Source: Alphaproteobacteria bacterium
GTDB lineage: Bacteria; Pseudomonadota; Alphaproteobacteria; Caulobacterales; Hyphomonadaceae
Reading direction: 5' to 3'
Assembly: GCA_009909065.1 (NCBI GenBank)
Contig: JAAANZ010000057.1
Span: forward strand, 1-64,000
Length of the DNA: 64,000 bases
Shown here: in pieces, positions 33,885-42,488 of the stretch
How the letters are laid out: the number at the start of each line of letters is the position of its first letter
Position numbering within the stretch: the stretch's first letter is position 1
Notes under the pieces: generated by a model
The model's input: only the letters and a program-made list of their open reading frames with translations
Told to the model about the DNA's origin: nothing
The model's database searches: none
Translations under genes and position numbers: made by a program

Positions 33885-36641
33885 TCAGAACCGCCGTTTC
33901 AGCGACACCGAGGCCGACGGGCCGAGATCATACGTATCCACATCGATCGACGCGCCGCCGGACTCCTGGACGGCTTCGTAACCATCCCCGAAGATATTCT
34001 GGACTTTCAGCCCGAATTCATACTCGCCTTCATAGAAATCGAACTGTTTCTTGTAGACGACATCCACCGAGACCGGCGGGCGTTCGAGAATGGCCGGTGA
34101 ATCGGAGGTGAAGGATTCGACCGAACGAATGCGCTCGCTCTGGAAATTGACGAGGAAGTTGAGATCCGACCGGGCGTCATTATCGCTGTAGCCGAACTGG
34201 AAATTGAACAGATGCTCGGACTGCCCCTGAAGCTGGCGGCCGGCCCGGAAATCGACAGGACGCGAGACAACCGCATCGATCCCGTTGACATCCGCGCTCC
34301 CTCCGGCCGGAACCAGGACGGTTTGTCCATTGGAGTCGGTTTCGAGCGTCACCAGTGTCGTCTGGGCGACATCGCCAACAAAGCCGGCAAGCTCACCTGC
34401 CGCGCGCTGATCGAGGAATGTCGCATCGCTGGATGCGGAGATCTCGGAGTCGGTGAAGGTATAGTTGGTGGTGACCCTGAAATCCTTTGAGTCGAGCCAG
34501 TCCCAGCCTGTCCACTCATCGAGTGGGATGGCTTTCTGGAACTCGAACTCCGCACCGGTCACATCGGCAGAATCGATATTGACGAACGTCACAAGGCGGC
34601 TTTCGCCGGAGCCGACATTGAACGCCTCGATCGGATTGTCCAGCTCCTTGGCGAAGACGCCGAGCGTGAGGAACTCATCCCGGCCGAAATACCATTCCAG
34701 ACGGGCGTCATAATTGGTGATATCGGTGCTTTCCAGGAAAGGATTGCCGAGGAATTGCTCGTTCGTTTCCGTGTTGGTGAAGCGGCTGGGTCCGACCTCG
34801 CGGAACTGCGGACGGTTGACCGTCTCGGAATAACCCGCGCGCAGTTGCCAGTCCTCCAGAACGCCGGGAAGCGTCCAGGTCACCGTGGCCGCGGGAAAGA
34901 ACTGGTCGTCTTCCAGCGGAGGCGTGATGACCCCGGGCGTGTTGCTGGCTGTGCGCGTTTCGATCACCTGGATGAAATCCTCGTACCGCCCGCCGAGGGC
35001 CAGTCGAACGAAATCGGTGAGCTGGGCGTCGATCCCGACATATCCGGCATCGACTTCCTGGGTGGCGATATAGAAGGCCGGCGACTGGGTCGAACGGGTA
35101 TTTTGCAGCCTGGAGAATCCATCGGATAGGATTTGCTGATAGGCCGCATCGACCCGCAGGCCCTGCGCATCCGCCCCTACGCTCTGAAGCACGAGGAAGT
35201 CGTTCTGGGTCTCGCGGTCCTTCTCGGTGTAGGCGTAACCGAACTTCACATTGAACTCCCGCTCGCCCAGCATCAGCGGCAGGAGCCCGTCAAAACCCCA
35301 ATCGGTGGTTTCGTCCTCGAGATCCGAGAATTCTATGCCGGAACGATTGCGCAGCACGAAATTGTCGTCGGCCCCGCGCTCATAGGAGTTGCGCACGGAG
35401 AAAGGCGCATCGCGGTCGGCTTGCGAATAGCTCGCGCGCCAGTCGATCTCGAGGCCGAGAAGGGCATCGAAGAAATGTGAGCCCTGAGCCTGTGTGGTCC
35501 AGAGCTGGCGTTCAACCCATTCCAGATCCTCGTTGCGCACATCCTCGTCATTCGTGAAGCCCTCGCGGACCTCGGTCTCCTTGTCGGTGGAGCGGGTGCC
35601 GAAGGCGAGAAACTTAAGCTCGTGATTGTCGAGAATGTCGAACCCGACCGAGGCCAGTCCGTTGACCCCGATCTCATTGGTTGTCGAACGGCGCTCGAAA
35701 CGAGACAGTGTATTGACCGTGCCGCCCGGTTCACCGGCGGTCAGGGCCGCCTCGCCGATGCCCTGTACGCCGTCCTTGGTCGACCACTCATTCGAATAGG
35801 ACAGCGCGCCGAGGAAACCGACGGACAGGGCGTCATTCACGTCGAGACGCCGGCCCAACGAGGCATCGATGCCGAAATCCGGCCCGACAACCCCCTCCTG
35901 AACCACGAGCAGGCCGGGATCGTCCGTCAGCGCCTGCGAAATGGCATTGCCATCGACATCGAAACTGTTGAACGTCCCATTGGCGAGCGCCGCACCGAGA
36001 CCGGCCGGCAGGTCACGCGCGCCATCATCATAGCCGAAATAATCCGTGTCGCTGCCGTCATGCAGGAAGCCGTCCTCGAAAGCCGTTTCCGTGTCGCCAC
36101 CCCCGGAGACGCCGATCTCGAAGAAATTCCGGTCGGGCACGGCGCGGGTGCGGATATCCAGAACGCCCCCGCCGAATTCCGCTGACATGTCCGGCGAGAA
36201 TGTCTTCTGGACCAGAGTCGACTCCAGCACGGAAGTGGGGAAAAGATCGAGCGGCGCCACTTTGCGCAGGGGTTCCGGGCTGGGAATGACCGAGCCGTTC
36301 AGCATCGAATTCGTATAACGCTCGTTCAGGCCGCGCACGAACACGAACTTGCCGCCGGTGTCGAGTGACACGCCCGTGGCCCGGCGCAGCGCGGCGGCGA
36401 CATCGGAATCGCCGCGCACGGCAAAATCCTCGGAATCGACAAGACTCGCCACTTCGGAGGTGTCGCGCTTTTCATCGGGAATGAACTGACCGCGCACGAC
36501 GACGGGCCCAAGCACCCGGTCCTCTTCCGCCTGCTGGGTCGTCTCCGCGGGATCGGCATCCTGCGCATACGCCGTCAGATCTTGAGTGAGGGCGGTGGTC
36601 GCGAACAACGCCACCGCGCCGTAGGAGAAACGAATGAACAT
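33885..36641 (-). CDS. TonB-dependent receptor near T2SS operon
   Basis: About 918 residues from ATG 36641 (TTG 36647 two codons earlier is possible). Signal peptide, short N-terminal region, plug domain with VFVRGLNERYTNSMLNGSV and EFGGGVLDIRTRAVP, then a 22-strand barrel ending in the terminal phenylalanine of SLKRRF. It would import a ligand across the outer membrane with TonB/ExbBD energy. The RGLxxRYxxxxLNG plug is shared by receptors that are usually encoded beside beta-helix lipoproteins (from memory), as here. It sits between the lipoprotein gene and gspC and has terminators on both sides. The ligand is unknown. Confidence 0.93.
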   Translation of the reverse strand: MFIRFSYGAVALFATTALTQDLTAYAQDADPAETTQQAEEDRVLGPVVVRGQFIPDEKRDTSEVASLVDSEDFAVRGDSDVAAALRRATGVSLDTGGKFVFVRGLNERYTNSMLNGSVIPSPEPLRKVAPLDLFPTSVLESTLVQKTFSPDMSAEFGGGVLDIRTRAVPDRNFFEIGVSGGGDTETAFEDGFLHDGSDTDYFGYDDGARDLPAGLGAALANGTFNSFDVDGNAISQALTDDPGLLVVQEGVVGPDFGIDASLGRRLDVNDALSVGFLGALSYSNEWSTKDGVQGIGEAALTAGEPGGTVNTLSRFERRSTTNEIGVNGLASVGFDILDNHELKFLAFGTRSTDKETEVREGFTNDEDVRNEDLEWVERQLWTTQAQGSHFFDALLGLEIDWRASYSQADRDAPFSVRNSYERGADDNFVLRNRSGIEFSDLEDETTDWGFDGLLPLMLGEREFNVKFGYAYTEKDRETQNDFLVLQSVGADAQGLRVDAAYQQILSDGFSRLQNTRSTQSPAFYIATQEVDAGYVGIDAQLTDFVRLALGGRYEDFIQVIETRTASNTPGVITPPLEDDQFFPAATVTWTLPGVLEDWQLRAGYSETVNRPQFREVGPSRFTNTETNEQFLGNPFLESTDITNYDARLEWYFGRDEFLTLGVFAKELDNPIEAFNVGSGESRLVTFVNIDSADVTGAEFEFQKAIPLDEWTGWDWLDSKDFRVTTNYTFTDSEISASSDATFLDQRAAGELAGFVGDVAQTTLVTLETDSNGQTVLVPAGGSADVNGIDAVVSRPVDFRAGRQLQGQSEHLFNFQFGYSDNDARSDLNFLVNFQSERIRSVESFTSDSPAILERPPVSVDVVYKKQFDFYEGEYEFGLKVQNIFGDGYEAVQESGGASIDVDTYDLGPSASVSLKRRF

Positions 36642-36712
36642 GGGCAACCCCGAAAATCTGTGTCTGTTCGTGATGGCCGACCCGTCGGGGCTTATGGCCA
36701 GAAAAGAGGAAA

Positions 36713-36744
36713 GGGCCTCCCGCGGAAAAACCCGCGGGAGGCCC
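36713..36744 (-). terminator. Strong terminator after the beta-helix lipoprotein gene
   Basis: A perfect 13-bp GC-rich stem (36713-36725 with 36732-36744) and a 6-base loop, followed on the minus strand by TTTCCTCTTTTC. It lies 18 bases after the lipoprotein stop. The receptor gene just downstream therefore needs its own promoter or readthrough. Confidence 0.85.
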
Positions 36745-36761
36745 GGAATGCGACCCGGACC

Positions 36762-39695
36762 CTAGTTGGCCGAGGTAACTTCGCCGCTGGAGTCGACTGT
36801 CCAGCCGAGATACCAGTCATCATCCGGTCCAGCCACGGCACCCACAAAGGTGGTCGGGGCGAAGAAATCGGCATCGAGACTGGTCGGATCGACCACATCG
36901 ACATTCGCCTCAGCCGTTCCCGGCACGACGCCGAAATCCTTGCCGTAGAAGGAGAAGCCGCTGAGATTGTTGATGCCGTCTCCGCTCGTGACGTTCGTGG
37001 TCAGAGCCTCGACTTCAGCGGCCGTGAAGCCGTCATCGCCGTCTTCGGTGCCGAAATCGTCCTTGAACGGAACCGGGCTGTCGATGAGCAGGCTCTCCAG
37101 CGTCAGGGTCGCACCATCGTCCACTGTTTCACCATTCAGCAGGTCGAACGTGCCGCCCGTTTCGGCGGTGCTGTTGGGCTGCTCGATGTCGATACCGAAC
37201 TCGGTATTGACGATCACGCCATTGACGAAGGCACCGCCCATACCCTCGCGGAAGCGAGCGCCCGGCGTTGCGGCGTCACCGGCGCCCAGGATGGTGAAGT
37301 TGGACACCTGCGGCGTGGAACGCGGCGCCGTGTTCGGGGCGGCGTCGCTGCGATTGTCGCCTTCGAAGCCATAATCGCTGACATCGGAATGCTCGATCAG
37401 GGCATACTGGAGGTTGCCCGTCCAGCCATCCGTCCAGTCGACCGAGTCATCATCGGCGCCGGTGATAACCACATTCTTGGCATTGGCGGTGCCACCGAAG
37501 AACTCGATGCCATCGTCACCATTATTGTGGACCTGGATGAAGTTGATGTCGGTGCCGGTGCCGACGCCCTGGAAGGCGATGCCATTGGACTGATCTTCCT
37601 CGTTGAAGAAGATGCCGGCGAACTGGACGCGGACATAACGCAGCTCACCGCTGTCATCGTCCGGCGCATTACCGCCGTAAAGACCCGACGAGGCTTCGCC
37701 ATCATCCTCACATTCGGCGGTGCCGCCGACCGCGCCGTCAACATTACAATTGTTGATGGGGGCGCGACCATTGATCACCAGGCCAAGCCACTGGGCCGTG
37801 TCGGTGGCATAGTCGTTGAGACCGCGCACATCCGGGCCCGAGGTGAAGACGATCGGCTCCTCGGCGGTGCCAACGGCATTCAGCTGCGAGCCGCGCGCCA
37901 CATAGAGGCCATCGGTGGACGTATCGCCATAAACGGTCACGCCCGGCTCGATGGTGAGGGTCGCCGTATCCGCGCCCGAGATCGGATTGTCCGGATCGCT
38001 GCCGGCATCCTCACCCACGAAGACGATGTCATCCACGCGATAGAGGATCTCGTCACCATTTCCGAGGGTCGTGTCGACGGTGATCGTGCCGGAAACCGAG
38101 CAGACGATCTTGCCGTCAAGCTGGCCGTCCTGCTCGATCGTGTAGTCCGCCGGACTGCCCGAACTGGGGCACTCTGCGGCCGGCTGCTCATCTTCGGTGA
38201 ACACCGTGCCCGGCTTGGTCCAGCCGGCGGCCCAGTTGTCGGCCACTGTGTCGGACGGTGCGAAGGCGCCGATATAGCCGAGATTCTGCAGCTCGCCGAT
38301 GCCGTTCACGTCGAACACCGGAATGGTGCCGACCTCCGGGCCCGGAACGAAACTGGCCGACGCGAGCGGGCTGTTGGTCTCAACATCCTGCGTCGCCTCC
38401 GCAATCTCGGCGGCCGTATAGATGGTCACATCATCGGCTTCGTCATCCGTGCCCTGATCATCAACCAGCGGCTCGATCGGATTGTCCTCGACATTGAAGA
38501 AGTGCGAGGCGATCGTGACCAGACCGTCCGAAACGAGATTGTCGGCCGTCGGCTCATCGCCGAATTTCAGGCCATCGTCGAAACCGAAAATGATGCCATT
38601 GGCGAGCGTGGCGCCGGTGCCCTCACGCAGGCGGATCGCATCCTCTTCGGAATTGCCGATGAAGGTGAAGTTCGAGATCTTCGGATTGGAACGCGGCTCC
38701 AGATCGGCTTCCGCCACAGACCGGTTGTCGGCTTCGATGGCGAAGTCGGCGGCGTCATCGGATTGCAGAACGAGGACATTCTGCAGCGAGCCGGTCCAGC
38801 CATCGGTCCAGTCGACCGAGTCGTCAGAAATGCCGGTCAGGGCGACATTCGTGGCCGAAACCGTGCCGCCGAAGAACTCGACGCCGTCATCGCCATTGTT
38901 GTGGACCTGGATGTTCGACACCTGTGTGCCCGAGCCGACAGCCTGGAAGGCGATGCCGTTGGACTGGTCTTCCTCGGTGAAGAACACGCCGGCATGCTCG
39001 ACGCGGACATAGTTCAGGATGCCGGAATCATCTTCCGGGTCGCCGCCGCCATAGGTGCCGGAGCTGGCTTCGCCGTCATCCTCGCAGTCCGCAGTGCCCG
39101 GCGTGGCGCCATCGACATTGCAATTGTTGATCGGGGCAAAACCGTTGATCACAAGACCCAGCCATTCGGCGCGGGCATTCGGATCCGCCTCGAGCACGCC
39201 TTCCTGGCGCAACTTCTCATTCAGCGAGGTGAAGACGATCGGCGCGTCGGCCGTGCCGTCCGCAATGACCTGATGTCCGCGGGCGACATAGAAGCCCGAT
39301 TCCGGGCCGTCACCGAGGATTTCCGTGCCCGGCTCAATGGTCGCGGTCGGGTTGGTGGCGCCGTCCTCGCCAATCACGACGATGTCGCCGAGATACCAGG
39401 TGGCGTCAGCGGTGAGGGTGATGTCTTCCGTGACCGTGCCCGTCACCTGGGCGACCTCGACGGTTGTCCCGTTCGGGCCCGCGACTTCCACGACTTCGAC
39501 ATTCGGATGGGAATCGTCAAACCCGTCAGGCACCAGGTCCACATCCGCGCCCTGCGGCGGCGGCGGCGGGGGCGGGGGAGAAGGCGGCGGGGTCGTCGCG
39601 CCCGGCGAAGAGATGTCGGTGTCGGAGCATGCGACAAGCGCAATGCTGGCAGCGCCGAGCAGAAGCACGCGGCGGAAGTTCGTAGCCGATTTCAT
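36762..39695 (-). CDS. Large duplicated beta-helix lipoprotein, probable receptor partner
   Basis: 977 residues. The leader ends in lipobox ALVAC (C23) followed by serine, which predicts outer-membrane sorting. A proline stretch (about residues 36-47) links to two homologous halves (about 50-500 and 500-977). Each half contains a Cys pair (INNCNVDG and CEDDGEASSG), then YGG, YVRV..AGVFF, VHNNGDDGxEFFGGT and DDSVDWTDGWTG. This is the pattern of right-handed parallel beta-helix proteins often encoded beside TonB-dependent receptors in Bacteroidetes and Proteobacteria (from memory; function unproven). It is very acidic, suggesting calcium binding. It could be surface-exposed and delivered by the adjacent type II system. 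Confidence 0.85.
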   Translation of the reverse strand: MKSATNFRRVLLLGAASIALVACSDTDISSPGATTPPPSPPPPPPPPQGADVDLVPDGFDDSHPNVEVVEVAGPNGTTVEVAQVTGTVTEDITLTADATWYLGDIVVIGEDGATNPTATIEPGTEILGDGPESGFYVARGHQVIADGTADAPIVFTSLNEKLRQEGVLEADPNARAEWLGLVINGFAPINNCNVDGATPGTADCEDDGEASSGTYGGGDPEDDSGILNYVRVEHAGVFFTEEDQSNGIAFQAVGSGTQVSNIQVHNNGDDGVEFFGGTVSATNVALTGISDDSVDWTDGWTGSLQNVLVLQSDDAADFAIEADNRSVAEADLEPRSNPKISNFTFIGNSEEDAIRLREGTGATLANGIIFGFDDGLKFGDEPTADNLVSDGLVTIASHFFNVEDNPIEPLVDDQGTDDEADDVTIYTAAEIAEATQDVETNSPLASASFVPGPEVGTIPVFDVNGIGELQNLGYIGAFAPSDTVADNWAAGWTKPGTVFTEDEQPAAECPSSGSPADYTIEQDGQLDGKIVCSVSGTITVDTTLGNGDEILYRVDDIVFVGEDAGSDPDNPISGADTATLTIEPGVTVYGDTSTDGLYVARGSQLNAVGTAEEPIVFTSGPDVRGLNDYATDTAQWLGLVINGRAPINNCNVDGAVGGTAECEDDGEASSGLYGGNAPDDDSGELRYVRVQFAGIFFNEEDQSNGIAFQGVGTGTDINFIQVHNNGDDGIEFFGGTANAKNVVITGADDDSVDWTDGWTGNLQYALIEHSDVSDYGFEGDNRSDAAPNTAPRSTPQVSNFTILGAGDAATPGARFREGMGGAFVNGVIVNTEFGIDIEQPNSTAETGGTFDLLNGETVDDGATLTLESLLIDSPVPFKDDFGTEDGDDGFTAAEVEALTTNVTSGDGINNLSGFSFYGKDFGVVPGTAEANVDVVDPTSLDADFFAPTTFVGAVAGPDDDWYLGWTVDSSGEVTSAN

Positions 39696-39914
39696 GAGAA
39701 TTGGCCCCCTCGTTTGACCATTGAAACTCTCGTCTGTGACCGGGATCGCTCACAGCACGGCGAGCCTATGGCACACGCATATGACGGGAGTATTACATGA
39801 CTGTAGGCTTCCGCGTGGCGCGGGCGCCGTTTTGCGCGCAAATCCGTTCACCCTCAAAGCCCTTGAAGGACATAGCATTAGCGCAGGAACCTGATCTGAA
39901 ACCGGAAATATGCA
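39696..39914. promoter_or_regulatory. Promoter region of the beta-helix lipoprotein
   Basis: These 219 bases separate the prepilin peptidase stop from the lipoprotein start and hold its promoter. An inverted repeat CTGTGA (39734-39739) / TCACAG (39750-39755) with a 10-base spacer is an operator candidate. It resembles a CRP site but the spacer is too long (6 expected). The stretch is somewhat AT-richer than its neighbours. No open reading frame of note lies here. Confidence 0.4.
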
Positions 39915-40514
39915 TCAGTGTGCCATGACCCACACCAGCCAGAATCCGGCAGACAGGTAAGGGCCGAAAGCGATCACTTTTTCGCGCCGGCCTGAGCTGT
40001 CTGCCAGGCGCGTCAGCAGTGTCACGGCCAGCCCTGCCCCCGAAGCCGCCAGGGCGACGAGCGGCAGCGCCGTCCATCCCATCCAGGCGCCGGCCGCAGC
40101 GACCAGCTTGGCATCGCCGAGCCCGAGCCCGGCGCGCCCGCGCAGCTTTTCGAACCCCCGGGCGAGCAGGGCGAAAACCCCGTAGCCGGCCATCGCCCCG
40201 ATCAGCGAATCAACCGGCGCGGGGGCGTTTGACTGAAACGCCCAGGCAATCCCGCCCGCGATCATGGGATAGGTCAGCGCATCGGGCAGGAGGAGGCGTT
40301 CATGGTCGATCAGCGCGCTCCAGACCAGGAGAATCGCCAGCGGGATCGCGACGAGATCGCGCCCGGTCGAACCGAAACTCCATTGCACGACCATTGCGAG
40401 AGCGACCAGCGCGGGCAAGACAAGCAAGCTGGCGCGCCGGGACAGGGAAAGCTTGCGCGCGATCTGTCCGGGTCGCCCATATGCGGTAAACCTATCTGGG
40501 AATCGCATCGACAT
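39915..40514 (-). CDS. Prepilin peptidase (A24 family), short form
   Basis: 199 residues with about six membrane segments. The two catalytic aspartates of the A24 peptidases are in SALIDHERLLLPD and in GLGLGDAKLVAAAGAW. It would cleave the class III leaders of GspG-K. The N-terminal domain of classical GspO/PilD, with its CxxC pairs and N-methyltransferase activity, is absent, giving a TadV/CpaA-like short form. It starts 23 bases inside the upstream oxygenase gene, and an ATG at 40508 is an alternative. It is the only prepilin peptidase in the window, on the same strand and 6 kb upstream of gspC. Confidence 0.9.
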   Translation of the reverse strand: MSMRFPDRFTAYGRPGQIARKLSLSRRASLLVLPALVALAMVVQWSFGSTGRDLVAIPLAILLVWSALIDHERLLLPDALTYPMIAGGIAWAFQSNAPAPVDSLIGAMAGYGVFALLARGFEKLRGRAGLGLGDAKLVAAAGAWMGWTALPLVALAASGAGLAVTLLTRLADSSGRREKVIAFGPYLSAGFWLVWVMAH

Positions 40515-41157
40515 TCATGGCGATGGATATCCGCTCGCGCTGGCCCTCATAAGGGCGCACACCATGGCGCAGCCAGGCCGGAAACATGATCAGATCGCCG
40601 CGCCGGGGGCGGATTTCCGGCTGCACGGGCTGTGGCTGGCCATCCTCGCCGACAAAGCGGAACCGCGTATTGTGCATCATTGCAATCGGAAAGCGCGGGT
40701 CCTCGAAATAGAAATGCCCGCCGCATTCGCTGATATCATCGCCGTCATCGCCCGTCCCGCCCATGTCGAGATAAAGGACGGCCGACCAGAGATTGCCCGG
40801 GTGGACATGCATGTGATTCGAGGCGCCGGGGCCGGAAATATTGACCCACATCTGCGCCCACCAGTCGAAATCGTCATGTGTGGCATTCGAGAAGGCCGAA
40901 AGGCGTTTGGCCATGGCGATCGCCTTTTCGGCCAATGCGCGCGCCGGCGCCCCGCCCCAGTCGATCATTTGCGTGTCGGAATGCCAGCCGCCGACATTGG
41001 AGCGTTTCATGCCTTCCGGATCCTGCGCCATGCGGCGGCGCGAGACCTCTTCCAGGTCGCGCAGGAGCGCCTCGCCACCCGTCAGCTTTGCCGTCACCAC
41101 GGGCGTTTCGAAAAGCGCCCCCTTATGGGCCTGGACGCGTAGGTTTTCATAGGCCAT
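40492..41157 (-). CDS. Putative 2-oxoglutarate/Fe(II) oxygenase (TIGR02466-like)
   Basis: 221 residues with a cupin-type double-stranded helix. The metal-binding set is suggested by NHMHVHPGNLWSAVLYLD (His with HPGN) and by the distal GDLIMFPAWLRHGVRPYEG, with arginine in RERISIAMN for 2-oxoglutarate. These fit the TIGR02466 family of putative prolyl-hydroxylase-like proteins. The substrate is unknown. It overlaps the prepilin peptidase start, so the two are probably cotranscribed. Confidence 0.85.
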   Translation of the reverse strand: MAYENLRVQAHKGALFETPVVTAKLTGGEALLRDLEEVSRRRMAQDPEGMKRSNVGGWHSDTQMIDWGGAPARALAEKAIAMAKRLSAFSNATHDDFDWWAQMWVNISGPGASNHMHVHPGNLWSAVLYLDMGGTGDDGDDISECGGHFYFEDPRFPIAMMHNTRFRFVGEDGQPQPVQPEIRPRRGDLIMFPAWLRHGVRPYEGQRERISIAMNVDAIPR

Positions 41158-41247
41158 GGCGCGCTCACGCTCCGTCTGCGAACAGGAACGCCACTAGCGC
41201 AAAAAACCGGCCACGGCCAAGCCCGATCGGCCAGCCTGACCGAATGC

Positions 41248-41535
41248 TTAGAAAATTGCCATGGCGAGTTGATAAATGGCCACCCAGAAGGCCAGGCAGA
41301 TCACGATGATCGTGGCCAGGACCTGGCGCGGAGAGACATTGATCATGCCGTCGCGCATGACGCGGGCTTCCAGTTCGTCCTGGAGCGCGCGGGCCGGAGA
41401 CGGGGCCGGTTCGACATCATGCAGGACGGGCACGCCCGCCTCGCTCGCCGTCTCGACGCTGGCGGTCTTGTCGCGCGGCGCCGGCGCCGGTGCGAAGCCG
41501 TCTTCGAACTCATCCTGCTTGCGCTGTGCGGCCAC
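41248..41535 (-). CDS. Small tail-anchored hypothetical protein
   Basis: 95 residues from GTG 41535, chosen because a near-perfect ribosome binding site (AGGGAGG, 41541-41547) lies 5 bases upstream. An acidic, Pro/Ala-rich soluble part (DEFEDGFAPAPAPRDKT) is followed by a single C-terminal membrane helix (VLATIIVICLAFWVAIYQL), giving a tail-anchored topology. I do not recognise the family. It stands alone between an oxygenase gene and a membrane protein gene on the same strand. Confidence 0.6.
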   Translation of the reverse strand: MAAQRKQDEFEDGFAPAPAPRDKTASVETASEAGVPVLHDVEPAPSPARALQDELEARVMRDGMINVSPRQVLATIIVICLAFWVAIYQLAMAIF

Positions 41536-41619
41536 ATTCGCCTCCCTGCCTTGCGGACGACACGAACGTGACACGACAAGCGTAAGGAAAAACTGAACGG
41601 ATCGCCGCGAATTTTCGTG

Positions 41620-42408
41620 TCAGGCGACGACTGGATCGGTCTCGGGCCCGGGAATGAATATATCCAGCGCGCCGAGAAATGCGCCCGCGACATAAAAGGC
41701 CGGCAGCAGGGCGATGGCCTCCATGGGCGCCCGCATCCACACGATCGCTGGCGCGATGCGAAAGCCAGAGGCCGCCAGCAACACCGGCAGTGTCATTACC
41801 AATATGAGTGCTGCGAGGATCTTCAGCCCATATCCGCGCGACCACTTCTGGGCTTCCAGCACGATGACGCGGCGTTTCGCGATAACGCCTGGAAGGAATG
41901 GCAGGCTGCGTGCAACGCCATAGACCCAGACGGCAAGCCCGAACAGAAACACGCCCTGGCAGATCAGCCAGCCCGGCGTGTCGCGATAGGCGGCCATGGC
42001 CTGGTCGAACCCTGCCCCGGGTGACCCGGCCAGGTCGAAATCGAACCCCGAGCCGGCCATCACGCCGATCACGACCAGTGTCGTGGTCAGCAATGTCAAA
42101 AGCAGGAGAAAACCGAGAACGAAGCAAAGCAGTGCGCACGCACTCAGAACCTTCGCGAATGTCGCCATCCCCTGCGGCGTTGCGGCGGGCGCGGCGCGTG
42201 CCGGCATCTGCACCGCGACCATCGCCTGGACGGCCCAGAGCGCCGCAAGCAGCATGAGAGCCCCCGCCCAGACCGGGACGTGAAGCGACAGGGCGACAAG
42301 CCCTGCGGCAAGCGCGCCGAAGCCAGCCAGGCCGGTCGCATGCTGTCGCATGCGCGCCAAGGTGTCGGCGCAAAGCGCGGTGATGCCGGGTGAAACAGCC
42401 CCTGTCAT
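41620..42408 (-). CDS. Hypothetical polytopic membrane protein
   Basis: 262 residues from ATG 42408. Six or so hydrophobic segments are evident, for example MLLAALWAVQAMVAV, LLCFVLGFLLLLTLLTTTLVVIGVM and LKILAALILVMTLPVLLA. No signature of a known transporter was recognised, and the ending GALDIFIPGPETDPVVA is short and acidic. It is divergent from trmFO with 80 bases between starts. Confidence 0.7.
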   Translation of the reverse strand: MTGAVSPGITALCADTLARMRQHATGLAGFGALAAGLVALSLHVPVWAGALMLLAALWAVQAMVAVQMPARAAPAATPQGMATFAKVLSACALLCFVLGFLLLLTLLTTTLVVIGVMAGSGFDFDLAGSPGAGFDQAMAAYRDTPGWLICQGVFLFGLAVWVYGVARSLPFLPGVIAKRRVIVLEAQKWSRGYGLKILAALILVMTLPVLLAASGFRIAPAIVWMRAPMEAIALLPAFYVAGAFLGALDIFIPGPETDPVVA

Positions 42409-42488
42409 GGGCCGGCAACTAGCGCCCGGTCGGCAGGGCGGCAATCCCGGTCTTGACCGGCTCGCGCCGGCGCCGCATTTCGCGGGTC

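Noticed and set aside
39734-39755. CTGTGA/TCACAG inverted repeat as a CRP/FNR site.
   Set aside because: The spacer is 10 bases instead of the 6 required for a CRP half-site arrangement. Kept only as a general operator candidate.
36582-39800. A 1072-residue open frame on the plus strand opposite the beta-helix lipoprotein gene.
   Set aside because: It is the antisense of a gene with a clear lipobox and conserved repeats. Its own sequence is Arg/Gly/Asp-rich with no recognisable domain, as expected for a shadow frame in GC-rich DNA.
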